A DNA stretch of 30,591 nt from Azolla pinnata (taxonomy: Eukaryota > Streptophyta > Polypodiopsida > Salviniales > Salviniaceae). Positions 20,657-30,591 of the stretch are shown here, piece after piece. The DNA lies in NCBI GenBank assembly GCA_037176905.1, contig JBBBWG010000449.1, forward strand, positions 1 through 30,591. The letters run 5' to 3'. Numbering within the stretch: position 1 is the first letter of the stretch; every line of letters starts with the position of its first letter. The notes under the pieces are model-generated. The model did not search any database, was not told the DNA's origin, and worked only from the letters and a program-made list of their open reading frames with translations. The position numbers and the translations under genes are program-made.

Positions 20657-23139
20657 AAGCACCACTTGTGTGTCACAGTAGCTGAAACAGCTCCCTCCAG
20701 GGAGGGACCAGCTAGCTGTATGCGAGATGTTTACACTATGTGCCAAAAGCATCACGACAACAGATGCCTATCGATGTACGTACGTACATACATGCATGCA
20801 TGTGTGCAGAATGCATGCGCGGCGACATCGGCATTCAGACCGGCTCCAATGATTTATAAGACCATATGTCGTCCGTTTGTTTCGCTCACGTCCTCGCTCT
20901 GTTTCTCGGATTGACTTTCCGCCCCCATCCTAGGAACCTGAGACCTGGATCGATCCGAATTCCATCCACATCCGTTGCCTCTCCGGATTCCGTTCTGGCG
21001 AGAGCCGATCGATTCACCGAAATGGCACATTCTCCTTAGCGATGGATTTCGAGCATCGGTGCGAAAGGGAGGGATGAAACTGAACACTGTTATGCTGTTC
21101 CACGTAAGCCCAATAAGCATCGAAGGATCTCTCTCTCTCTCTCTGCTCGGAACCATGTGAAATTTTTGTTTGCCATCGAAAGAGATGCTGATTCCATCGA
21201 TTGTGCGGTAGATGATGACGGTCACTCCCAAATCGCTGAAGACCACATGTTTGATGCAATCTTCTTCTTCTTCTTTTTCTGAAAAAAGATCAAACCTTGT
21301 ATTAATAGAAACCATGCCTAAAGAAGGTATACAAATAAAACTTGGCCCTAAAGCGGTTTACGAGTAAATTAACAAGAAACGTATTTAGTTTATGTTGAAA
21401 TCATGTGATATGAGGTGGAAAACTATCATTTTGGTAGAATATATTTCTCACAAAAATCTGCATATTGTCGCAAGTAAAAGTAATAAGTTTTTTTAATGTA
21501 ATCTGAATACCAACAACACTAATCTTTAAGTATACAAGTATAATGTTGTATGTAAGACATTACATGGACAAAACATTGGCTGCATATTCTCGAAGATTAT
21601 AGTATGTCTGGTTTATTCTATCTAATAATTTAAAAGACAAACTCGAAAATTTATGTACACCCAATGTAAAAGAGTCGTTCACATTTGTAACGATTAAAAT
21701 ACGAAGAACCCTCCTTTGAATAGCTTGGGTTTTATTGCAATCCAATAAAATAGTGCCCTTCTGTTTGTATAGCATACCTACAACCTGCACATGAACTGGA
21801 AATGTTACCTGATGGCCACTTTCCCATTGGCAAAGCTCGATGAACCAACAACTAAATTGAAAGGTGTTAATTACTACTTTACGAGCTTTGTTTCTTGTTC
21901 CAAGGTAACACCCCAAATACCTTCCTGTAATACCCATTTGGCAGTACTAATCAGGAGCAAGCAAGAAACTAACCCAAAAACCAATTGTCTTACACCAATC
22001 TATCAAGGCACCTGAGACGCTACAAGATATGTAGTGGCCTTGTATAAGTTGTTTGCTTGTCTTTGCAAAGTATAAACCTGTATCTTTAGCAATGTTTGAG
22101 AAGCATCTACTCATGTCTGCATTTAATGGACCTAGCTCAATTCAATTTGCATTTACTACAAAAATTCAAGGCCAAGGTCAATATTGTTATGAGTCTATTA
22201 CATTGTCTCGCAAGCATGCTATGTGTTCACCTTTTATTGACACCACATAACAGCATCATTTGCATATGTGAAATTTATTTCCTAGTGATGAAGTTAAATT
22301 AGTCCATGCTTTGTATGTCCTCACTTCTCGGCTAAAAAGATAGTGTTTTCTATGCTAAAAGCCTATATTCTACGATCTTGCCCATTAGTTGTTGATGATA
22401 ATGCTTGAAAGCTACAACACCTGATGGTATGATACACTTCAAGGCCTACATAAATGTTTTTTGTCAATGTTTTAAAACAATTAGTGGGTAAAGTATATCG
22501 ATTTCAACTCATTGCCGTATTCAAGCTGTGATTAGTTAGAGGTCATATCGACAATTACAAAATCAGCTATTTATTCCTAGAGGCATTTCAACAATGCTAA
22601 CCAAGCAGGTGTAACTATTAACAATCAATAATACATGTGGGCAAAGTTAATGGAAATCGAGTTACAAATATTGGAAAGCTTCGAGGAAGAGGAATATAGA
22701 CTTTTCTTGACCAAATTTTAGGCTCTGTTCGTAATAGGCACTCAAATGAGTTGGATTTTACAATGCCATGGCAAGCAATCATCACATATAGTAAAAAGAA
22801 GGGCAAATAAAAGTTGGCGCAAAGCCTTTGGTTTTATTTCTTCATGGAAATACATAGCTTTGTGCACTGGCAAGAATATCCAGTTGTGATATACATTGAG
22901 CTTTCAAAGACATGTGATTCCTTGTCTTTACAGCTCTGATAGAAGGTTAGCTTGTTCTTGGTCAGCTTTATTTTTAATTCCTTTTGGGTAGTTATCTCTT
23001 TTCATATCGAGTAAAAACCGTTTCACAGCTTGATTGATCTCTTGGATTTCAGACAAAGCATGTCTGCGTTCAGTCATTTTTAGAATGGCAAATTATGGAA
23101 CCAATGCAAGCCAAAGAATCAAACCCGGTTTGGGGTGGT
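20657..23139. other. intergenic, no gene supported
   Basis: From 20854 to 21315 the minus strand is open for 153 codons (includes SDLGVTVIIYRTIDGISISFDG), but I recognise no family and no flanking exon, so I do not call a gene. From about 21330 to 23060 the DNA is AT-rich. One segment (about 22260-22330) reads EVKLVHALYVLTSRL, faintly like the protease-integrase linker of a copia retroelement, with stops on both sides. No LTRs are seen. Confidence 0.5.
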
Positions 23140-23440
23140 TTAGGGTTCGAGGCTTTGATCTAGGGCAAAGGCTTTGGGGTCTCGAGCTTTAAGGTTTTAT
23201 GGATTTAGGGTCTAGGGTTTTAAGGGTTTAGTTAGGTTTCTGGGGATTGGGGTTTTAGGTCTAGGAATTGATGGGATTTGGCACTGTAGAGGCTTGGGGA
23301 TTTAGGGTTTAGGGTTTAGGATTTAGGGTTTAGGGTTTAGGGGATGAGAGTTTTAGATCTTGGGGTTTTGCTTAGGGTTTTGGGTTTGGGGTCTAAGCAT
23401 TTGGGTCTTAGCATCTTCAGGGAAAGGGTTTAGGGTTCAG
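23140..23440. repeat. interstitial telomere-like block (TTTAGGG)n
   Basis: About 300 bp of degenerate TTTAGGG-related sequence; the best run at about 23299-23341 holds five or six heptamers with one ATTTAGG variant. Around it are many GGGTTTAG, CTAGGGTTTT and GGGGTTTT variants. All face the same way on the plus strand. It lies about 110 bp past the WAT1-like stop codon, so it may be transcribed as CCCTAAA in that gene's 3' UTR. Confidence 0.85.
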
Positions 23441-23550
23441 AACCATACTCTAAACAGCCCATGATGAAGCCAGGTTGGCAGGAGAACCCATGGTGAAGAG
23501 AGTGGAGTGGGATCTTAGAAGTGGCTGCTTGCATTTGAATGTCCTTTCCT

Positions 23551-26500
23551 TCATTCGCTCGTTCTTTCGTTCGTTGCATTTCCATCGCAGAGTAATGGAT
23601 CCTGTAGAGCCTCCCGAATCTTGACAGAGCAGATCGATGGCGGAGCATTACAGCCGATGCCCGCCGCAGATTCCATCTCTTTGATGATTCTTCGTTCCCT
23701 CGATTTACCCCACACCACAAAATAGAGGCCCACGACGATAAGGAATCCTCCGATCAAGCTGCAGCGCATTTGAGCATCACACACAGTTTAGCATGGATGT
23801 GAAGCTTCACTATATATTTATATAGCATCATACACAGTTTTAGCATGGATGTGAAAGACTTTCATCACATATATGGCATCAGACACAGTTTAGCCTGAAT
23901 ATGAAGAATTTCAAGAATCAGCTTGCACAGAGAATCAATTCAATGGATGTAGACGAAGCTTCGCTTCGCTTCACATTTGCCAAAAGGAAAAAATCGGAGT
24001 TCCTCGTTGTTAATATGCATAGATGTATATACATAGCATATATATATATATATATAGATACATTATACATTACCTGCCCAAGTAGAAGGTTTCCTTCAAG
24101 AAGAGCGAGGACAAGATAGCGACGATGATTGTTTGGAGGGGCTGATAAGCTGCAACCAGCACTGGCCCTCCTCTGTCTGCACACCAGCCCTGCAATGTCA
24201 TCGCCACACCAGACGCCACAAGACCCTGCTCCCATATGTATGTAATGTAGGTATGCATGTAGTAGGTAGGTAAGTATGTAAATATGTGAGTCTGTCCCTA
24301 AGCTTTCTTTCGACGAAACCACCATGGAATGTGCTTTCATCAAATCCCCACATCTTCTAGATCACCGTTACCACATACTAAAGTTTTTCCCGACAAAATA
24401 ACAAAGGCATTACAGATCTTTCCAGCATCTTACGGATCACAGACATACCCCATAATCAGCTGTTTTTTCGACTGAGATTACTATCTGCTTCCCTAGATCC
24501 TTTCCAGCACCTTACAGATCCATACTCACATGCAACAGTTCTCGTACGATCAAAACTACAAAAAGGTTCTGTGCTTGCATATCAATCTTTCCAAGAGCAT
24601 ACAAATCAGGCACACCCCCATCATCCATAATCACATACTACATACAGCTTTTCTCGATGAAATAACAAAAGGCTATGTGTTTCCATTGATCTTTTCCACC
24701 ATCTTACGGCTCAGAGACATACCCCATCAGACATAACCACGTATTAAAATCTTATCAGTGACATTACAAAAGGCTATACGCTTTCAGTAACTTTTTTAAC
24801 AAGCATCTTGTAAATCACAGTATGTACGTACCCCATACACAACCGCAGGTATATCGGAGTAGAACGTTGATGCCCACACAGAGAGATCTCTCTCGATGCA
24901 AACCGCAATGATCGCTAGCTGAAGAGCTCCCAATGCGTAAGTAAATGTCGTCATGGACAAATGAGCTGGATAGTCCCTCACAACCGGTGTCTGGCATAAT
25001 GAATATGAAACAGAGAAAATGCAAAACTCGAACACATCATTCATACATTCCTTTGTGGCAGATATTAGGGATTGCAAGAGCATCTATTTAAGAGAATACA
25101 CCACAAGGGAAAAAGGCTTATGTTTCCTATGAAAACAAAAATTCTACATTATCTATACTAAAAAACCTTTATATAAGATCGCCGAAATGACTAAATTCAT
25201 TCTTTTTCTTAAATATCATGTATTCGACATTAGAAGAGCATCTACTCAATCAGACAACACCCATTTGGACAGGTTCACGAGGAAAAAGGGATTCTGCATT
25301 CTATTAAAGAAAATCTCTATATACGATTATGAAAATGAGTAAAAACATTTTTTTTTAGCACATTTTTCAAGATAGTATGAGCATCTACTCAATCGTATAA
25401 ACTACTCCATTTGTGATGGCACTTTTGAATGGGCAAAAATTCACGAATTTAAGAACCGGTTATATAATATCATAGAAAATACTGGAATCAGCACCTGCAG
25501 TATGAACCAAATCGCCCATGTCAAACAATTGCCAAGGAGGCATAGCACGCCCAATTGAAATGAAAGGAATGATGAAGAATTGAGTTTGTTGAGGCCTCGA
25601 TTCAACATTGCACCGTCGTCTTCATCGTCATCATCGCCAGCTATCACTGCCGGACCCTGGTAGAAAGCTATACAGATTGCACCAGTCACACACAGGATGA
25701 TACCTAGAGTCTTTGCTTGGCCCTCTGTCCGCTTTATGCGTATCTTCTCGATCCTACGAATAGAAATGCAACATTAAACACAGCAAAAAAAGAAAGGAAA
25801 AAAATGAAAACAGCAACTGGAGCGAGAATTGAAGCACGGATTCTTGTCACTATTTTGCACAAACATAAACAAAGAGGGGAAAGGAGCTTTTATACCCTAG
25901 GCATGCTGAAATGGTGAATGTGAACACGGGAACAAGGTTCTGCACCGCCGATGCACACGTTGCTGAAGTATAATACAAACCCGCAAGATAAAGGCTTTGA
26001 TTGATGCACACTCTGCAATACAGTGTGCGAGGTTATGCAGATTTTTAATATGCACCGTAAATTTAGAAGATCGTACAATGTAGAAATATAAGATTATAAA
26101 CTTAGATCAAGAAGATTATAGACATAGAATTAGAAGATCATAAAATAAGATTGAAAAGATTAAAATTCATGAGTTATGTTTCTTTCCCTTTCATAAGATG
26201 TATGCAAGTTCTCTAACATCCTCTTCGTTTTCTTTTTCTTTTACTTTTCTTCAAACAAAGACAGAAAAAAGTGATTGGAAATTTAGACACAAAACTTACC
26301 CAACGAGACCACATAGCAAGAATTGTGATAGCTTGATTAGAGTGAGAGGTGGTCTTTGCCTCCTGGTATCACAAAGCAGAAGAAGAAAATGCTTCTGATT
26401 TCTCTCCACATATAATATCTAAAAGCAAATAATATTGCTCTTCTTAAACCCTAGCCATTTATTATGTGGATAAGCTCTGTTGAACATCCATAAGTAAACT

Positions 26501-27430
26501 TTATGCAAATTTTGTTTGAAAAACACTTGCAAATGGAACATTCCCTGGTCAATTTGCAAGCATGATATCTGTCAAGTTCCAAATTCCATTCATAAAATTC
26601 TTGAACCTGATTCTGATGCACACATCACAGCACGAAAATGTTTCAATTCTGGTTTCATACACAATTTCCAACCTTCAATGAGGACGATGATAAGAAAAAA
26701 CTTCTCTCGCCCATGAAAGATCATAATTGTCTGTCATTTCTCCAAATCCCAGACACCAACTACTGTGTGAAAATGTTTCGCTTGTACTGGTTTCAACGAT
26801 CATAGTTTAGTCTGTGATGAGGATGATAAACAACTCGCAATCTCATAAAAGAGAAAATTTTCTTTGCAGAGAAGAATATGGTGGGAGCAGGGGGGGTTTC
26901 TCTTAGGGTTTGAGAGAAAACTCTTATCTGCCGGGAAAGAAAGCAACGGTTTTCTTTGTTAGGATCTTTTGTCAGGCTTACTCTGAGAAGGGTTTTTCTT
27001 TTATTTTAGGGTTTTGAGAGAAGAGTTTCCGAGGAAGATTAGGGCCAAATTTAGGAGAAGGTATTCAAATTTAGGGCTTTTCTTTGCGAAGTTCTTTTCC
27101 AGATCTTTTCATTTTTCTCTTCTTCCTTTTTAGGGTTTTAGAGAAGAGGACAGACACTAACCTTTCGAGGAAGAATGCGAATGGGGCGAGGAAGAGGAAA
27201 GCGAGCAGGTTCCGATACACAGGGAAAACATATCGGCTGACGCCCACAGAGAGAGCTGCACTGGCCAAAACTTGGAATCCGGAGTAGAGTATCTGAACTA
27301 AGGCGATCAAGGCATGGATGTGGATATGGAAAGCTTCGCCATGCCTCGCGCAGCTCACCGAGTCGATGACCCGAGCTCCGAAGGCCTTGAATCCATAGAA
27401 CAGAGACGAGGGCGAAGGAGAAGGGTCCAT
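23551..27430 (-). CDS. WAT1-related EamA/DMT-family transporter
   Basis: Polytopic membrane carrier of the plant drug/metabolite family that includes WAT1 (vacuolar auxin exporter) and UMAMIT amino-acid exporters; cargo here is unknown. Seven exons: 27430-27162, 26362-26300, 26012-25896, 25753-25495, 24990-24832, 24225-24074, 23758-23551. All joins are GT-AG and keep frame (phases 2,2,2,0,0,2), giving 408 residues, near the family's 350-400. First EamA half: ALIALVQILYSGFQVLASAA, VFPVYRNLLAFLFLAPFAFF, RPPLTL, INQSLYLAGLYYTSATCASA and NLVPVFTF, then IEKIRIKRTEGQAKTLG. Second half: NCLTWAIWFILQ, YPAHLSMTTFTYALGALQL, VASGVAM, WCADRGGPVLVAAYQPLQT and GLYFVVWGKS. The start at 27430 (MDPSPS) is preferred because the in-frame ATG at 27607 would add 59 residues coded mostly by microsatellites (poly-Leu, poly-His). 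An acidic DDDDEDD loop follows the first half. Introns are 799, 287, 142, 504, 606 and 315 bp. Confidence 0.92.
23774..23908. repeat. 51-bp repeat, three copies, in WAT1-like intron 6
   Basis: GCATCANACACAGTTTAGC-type units start at 23774, 23825 and 23876, exactly 51 bp apart, with modest divergence. The third copy is partial. Confidence 0.85.
24370..24840. repeat. diverged tandem repeats spanning the exon 5 donor and intron 5
   Basis: About five units of 75-110 bp fill most of intron 5. Shared phrases on the plus strand are ACATACTA, GACAAAATAACAAAAGGC, TTTCCAGCATCTTACGGATC and ACATACCCCAT. The last unit runs through the real splice donor at 24831, so each CCCCAT phrase (about 24448, 24616 and 24722) is a copy of the exon 5/intron 5 boundary. 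On the minus strand two copies read ATGGG|GTATGT, a better donor than the real ATGGG|GTACGT. Confidence 0.75.
25070..25440. repeat. ~145-158-bp repeats in WAT1-like intron 4
   Basis: GAGCATCTAYTYAA recurs at 25078, 25236 and 25379. The stretches after it share GGAAAAAGGG, a TCTGCATTCTAT-like phrase, CCTTTATATAAGAT-like phrases and ATGAGTAAA in diverged form. Confidence 0.65.
26600..26870. repeat. ~135-bp duplication in WAT1-like intron 1
   Basis: GAAAATGTTTC at 26634 and 26769 heads two diverged copies, which also share CTGGTTTCA and GAGGAYGATRA. Intron 2 (26299-26013) holds a shorter-period degenerate repeat of the type TAGAAGATNRTA. Confidence 0.6.
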
Positions 27431-27467
27431 GTCCAATGCAATCCTGATCCGATCCCGGACAAGAAGA

Positions 27468-27491
27468 AGACGATGATGATGATGATGATGC

Positions 27492-27522
<31 letters not shown>

Positions 27523-27715
27523 GAAGAAGAAGAAGAAGAAGAAGAAGAAGAAGAAGAAAAAGGAGAGAAGATTCAGACAATGGCACACTTGCAATTGGCC
27601 ATTTCATTCTCCTTCCCCTTCTTCTTCTTCTTCTTCTTCTTCTTCTTCTTCCACTCCTCCATATCTATCTCTGCCTATCTCTCTCTCTCACTCTCTCTCT
27701 CTCTCTCTCTCTTTC
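27468..27715. repeat. (GAT)n(GAA)n, (TTC)n and (CT)n tracts before the WAT1-like start
   Basis: GAT/GAA trinucleotides (27468-27557), TTC units (about 27618-27650) and CT dinucleotides (about 27681-27711) lie just upstream of the WAT1-like start codon, presumably in its leader or promoter. They create long artificial ORFs on both strands. Confidence 0.85.
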
Positions 27716-28085
27716 TCCCTCTCTTTTCCCCTACCTTCCTCCTTTCCTGGAGATGCCTTGCTAAAAGCAGAATCCTTGCACCGATTCCTGTTCTTTCTTC
27801 CCCCTCGAGCCGCTCTTCCGGGGATCTCCGTCCTCTCCGGAAATGGGGGTTTTTGTCTTGCCTAGGTTCTCGTTCAGCTCTCCGCGAGATGCTCAGCTCT
27901 GTGCACAGCTCCTTGAGCTAGCTGCGATGGCACAGCGCTGCCTGATGATCTTCTCCACTTCCTCCTGACCTCCCTCGGTCAAGCTCTGCATCTTTTGAGG
28001 AAGAGGGAAGGGGAGGGGAGGAGGGGGTGATCCCTCGTTTCCGCCATCGCGTGTTGCAGGAAGAAGGAAGCAGAGTATTAATTGT
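27716..28085. other. upstream region, no gene seen
   Basis: CT-rich to mixed sequence that probably includes the promoter of the leftward transporter gene. No TATA box is convincing. Confidence 0.45.
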
Positions 28086-28149
28086 TCTTCTGTTCTTCTT
28101 CTTCCTTCTTCTTCTTCTTCTTCTTCTTCCTTCTTCTTCCTTCTTCTTT
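28086..28149. repeat. (TTC)n microsatellite
   Basis: TTC units interrupted by CTTCC variants. Confidence 0.85.
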
Positions 28150-28300
28150 CAGAAGAGGCCTCCCCCTTTTCACTATTTACAAAAATGGCCCTTTTCCTTT
28201 TGCTTTATAGATTCTGGCATCTGCTGGAATTTGGGCTTCTTTCAGCTTCAGATTTCCTGTGTGTCTGATCTGCCTCAGCCTCAGATTCCTGTATTTTGTT

Positions 28301-28440
28301 GGCTTCTTCGGCTTCGATTCGAGAATTCTGCATTTGCTGGCTTCTTCGATTCGAGAATTCTGCATTTGCTGGCTTCTTCGATTCGAGAATTCTGCATTTG
28401 CTGGCTTCTTCGGCTTCGATTCGAGAATTCTGCATTTGCT
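28301..28440. repeat. 38/32-bp minisatellite, four units
   Basis: Units at 28301-28338, 28339-28370, 28371-28402 and 28403-28440 share GATTCGAGAATTCTGCATTT. The first and last have an extra 6 bp (GGCTTC-type), giving the pattern 38-32-32-38. Copies are otherwise identical by eye. Both strands stay open through it, but codon content is only the repeat. Confidence 0.92.
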
Positions 28441-28603
28441 GGCCTTCTTCGGCTCCAGATTCCACTCCGAAATCTGCTCTCCAATCCAGTGCTTCAAGCT
28501 TCGGACTTCTGCGTCATCGTTCGCTTCGGATCCGGCGTCTGTTTTCCAGATTCCAGTCTCGTCCGCTGCTTCTTTCGGCTTCTGCTTGGGGCTTCTTGCT
28601 CGG

Positions 28604-28735
28604 CTTGGATTCTGCTTCTGCTTGGATCTGGGTTTTGGATTCTGCTTCTGCTTGGATCTGGGTTTTGGATTCTGCTTCTGCTTGGATCTGGGTTTTGGAT
28701 TCTGCTTCTGCTTGGATTTGTGGGTTTGGATTCGG
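28604..28735. repeat. 30-bp minisatellite, three exact units plus partial ends
   Basis: Exact units at 28621-28650, 28651-28680 and 28681-28710, containing CTTGGATCTGGGTTTTGG. They are flanked by partial units. The 30-bp period keeps frames open on both strands, which explains the long overlapping ORFs here. Confidence 0.92.
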
Positions 28736-29455
28736 CTTCGGCTCCATCTGCTTTCTACACCGGTCTCTTGAGCAGGGTTCGATTGAGACGGCTTTGACAC
28801 ACTTGCCTGTGAGTGTGTGGGCCTTATGACCTTTAAACAATATCACGCATATCGTCCCCAGTGGGTGATCAGGGGGAGATCGAAGATCTGGCGGGTGGGA
28901 TGTCGATCATCATCCGGATACAATAATAAAGATGGGATTTGTGCATTCCGATCCGCCAGATCTCCGCTCGATGCACACACGCGTGATCGTCAGCTGAGCC
29001 ACGTGTGTGAAAGCTTCAGACCTGTTTGTTTGTGGCAAATTCTCCGCCAGCTCTCTCCCAATCAGGGGCTTTTGATCGAACATCTGTTTCGCATGTTCCA
29101 GTTCTCGGTAGAGCATTTCTCATGCCTAGATTTTTTTTTCCACTGCAAAAATCTCTTCGGATTTGTTGCTCTCTTCTGCTCTTTCATCTCCTCGACCACA
29201 AGCTGGTTTCTGCTCCACCACACGCTCTCTTGCTTCACGGTTTGCATGCTCTCCGCAGAAGAGAGTCCCCGATCCTGGAAAAGCGCGAGCGCGGCGTGGA
29301 TCGCGTTTCCGAATGAGATCTTCGCTTCGCATTCATACGTACGTAAGTCAAAAGAAAAAACAAACAAAAAATAAGGCTCTGTGGGGACGCTCTTGGGAGG
29401 CTCTCCTGATCTGATCCACGCTCTCCTCGTAACCTTCATACTTTGTCGGTTGGCC
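28736..29455. other. no gene supported; G-box present
   Basis: Overlapping ORFs on both strands (plus 28817-29374, minus 29062-29619) have no recognisable domain. CCACGTGT at 28999-29006 is a G-box-like site. A CATACGTACGTA palindromic patch lies at about 29333-29345. Confidence 0.4.
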
Positions 29456-29459
29456 AAAG

Positions 29460-29590
29460 TATTTATACATTTTCCACCATTTGTTATACATCTTCGAACG
29501 ATGCCCATGAATGTTTCGAGACGTTCTGGAATCGCTCGAAACATTCGTGGGCATCGATCGATACAAGCAGCTGCGGGTTTTGTATAAATA
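29460..29590. promoter_or_regulatory. hairpin between two outward-facing TATA-like boxes
   Basis: TATAAATA lies on the minus strand at 29467-29460 and on the plus strand at 29583-29590. Almost midway is an inverted repeat, arms 29500-29520 and 29535-29555, matching at 20 of 21 positions, with a 14-nt loop that holds TTCTGGAA, a two-unit heat-shock-element half. The arrangement resembles a divergent promoter with a shared palindromic site. No gene is recognised on either side in the window, and a hairpin RNA is an alternative. Confidence 0.45.
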
Positions 29591-29921
29591 CTCGTACCTC
29601 GTCGATGCTTTTTTCCCATCAGGACACGAATCTTAACGATCCCTCGCTCTCAGCTTCCTAGCAAGTCATTCATGCACTTGCGCTGTTAAAAAACGTGTAC
29701 TTTGTAAATAAATTACGTATTTAGAACACTCAGATGTATTTTACACGTTTTAGAAGTGCCGTTTTTAAGCCAAATTTACGAAATATAAAAAATACTTTTT
29801 TACACAATTGGATTTCTACAATTTAAGATCTTATCAATTTTTACTAATGCCGAGGAATGGAATTCGAAAGATTCTAGCGATATGTATGCTTAATTAATTG
29901 TGAATCGGTATAGTTATTTAA

Positions 29922-30025
29922 GGTATTTAACACGCATTTCATGTACTTAAACCCACATTTAACGTATTTAATACATATCTAAATCTATTTAACTCATATT
30001 CGGCGTATTTAACAACTATATGTTA
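29922..30025. repeat. 21-bp-period AT-rich repeat
   Basis: Five diverged units begin with GTATTTAA or a close variant (CTATTTAA, GTACTTAA) at 29922, 29943, 29964, 29985 and 30005. The period of 21 bp is two turns of B-DNA. Confidence 0.8.
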
Positions 30026-30591
30026 ACATATGTATTTTAAGTATAGACACTTCTTTTATTAAATACTTTTCAATACGTAGAATACATACTTTATGCGTAC
30101 GGCAGGCTACGTATGTGCAACGTTGTAACTCACAACTGTTTACAGTCTTGTCGGTTACCATCTCCGTACTTTACAGCCTGTGTGAGTTCTAACGACCTTC
30201 GGATTCCTCCCTCCCTGCAAATTCGAAGAAATAAATGGAAGCAGACTGGTTGCAGTTGCCCAGATTCAGGCTCTAGCAGAATCCGAGTCGATCGATAGCT
30301 GATCAAGCCTAAACCCATCATACAATCCCATTAACCACAACAAGCAGGCGAGTGCGCTTTTCCAGCAATCCCTAAACTATTGCTAAACCCTTGCGAAACC
30401 ACTGTAACTCCGAATCGCCGCGAATCTATCTGAACAGATCGATGAGGTCTTCCAGGTCGTCGATTCAGAGGAGCACGAATTCCTCTCCGATCCTGCGCAA
30501 GCAATTAGTCTGGGGCAATTTTATTTCTGCAGAATGTAATCGCTTCAATATTAGCACTATTCTAATTTAATCAGAAATCGTAATCAATTTA
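30026..30591. other. intergenic, no gene seen
   Basis: AT-rich, then mixed sequence. CCCTAAAC and CTAAACCC near 30370-30390 are slight telomere-like fragments. No ORF is supported. Confidence 0.5.

Noticed and set aside
20854-21315. 153-codon minus-strand ORF
   Set aside because: I recognise no family and see no flanking exons. Part of it is a CT/GA repeat. It is left as intergenic, though it is the most gene-like of the unassigned ORFs.
22053-22330. Copia-type retroelement
   Set aside because: Only a faint LVHALYVLTSRL-like phrase is visible, with no catalytic motif, no LTRs and many stops.
23299-23341. A true chromosome end
   Set aside because: The heptamers are few and degenerate, with unique sequence and a gene on both sides, so this is an interstitial block.
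28301-28440. Regular repeats resembling a CRISPR array
   Set aside because: The units follow each other directly, without unique spacers, and the surroundings are plant nuclear DNA.
28027-28800. Plus 256-codon and minus 207-codon ORFs
   Set aside because: They are kept open by two minisatellites and a TTC tract. The predicted peptides only repeat the unit and have no recognisable family.

Overview
This window is nuclear DNA of a land plant, most likely a flowering plant. The signs are four genes of plant families, GT-AG introns of about 90-800 bp, GC-richer exons in AT-rich introns, interstitial copies of the plant telomere heptamer TTTAGGG, and very many microsatellites and minisatellites. 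I cannot name the genus. One clue is a nuclear gene for a true mitochondrial-type ribosomal protein L10. That protein is encoded in mitochondrial DNA in many plants, and in monocots and Brassicaceae it is replaced by the chloroplast-type protein.

Layout. Positions 1-3411 hold no gene I can support: a 10-bp repeat with a heat-shock-element-like core, an exact 118-bp tandem duplication that breaks a short ORF, and simple repeats. At 3412-5228 (minus) is a two-exon class A GATA zinc-finger transcription factor swollen by Glu, Ser, Gln, Asn/His and acidic tracts. Positions 5229-12900 are intergenic and repeat-rich: a pentamer array, a ~90-bp repeat with a tRNA D-arm-like core, other tRNA-like fragments, a ~129-bp duplication and a ~1.5-kb array of ~115-140-bp units. 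That array ends just upstream of the intronless mitochondrial RPL10 gene (13289-13981, plus), whose leader carries a GA tract and five telo-box-like motifs.

Positions 13982-16287 are non-coding. A five-exon GT34-like Golgi glycosyltransferase lies at 16288-18928 (minus). Positions 18929-23550 are low-complexity and intergenic, ending in a telomere-like block at about 23140-23440. A seven-exon WAT1-related (EamA/DMT) transporter follows at 23551-27430 (minus). Positions 27431-30591 hold microsatellites, two coding-looking minisatellites, a strong hairpin between outward-facing TATA-like boxes, and a 21-bp-period AT-rich repeat.

The four genes are unrelated in function and each appears to have its own promoter; there is no cluster or pathway. 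The recurring theme is local tandem duplication. It shapes the GATA protein, sits at the RPL10 promoter, and has copied exon-end/splice-donor segments into introns of both the GT34-like and the WAT1-like gene. I found no CRISPR array, complete tRNA or rRNA gene, intact transposon or new defence-type system. All exon structures were derived by eye from splice signals, reading-frame continuity and family conservation.
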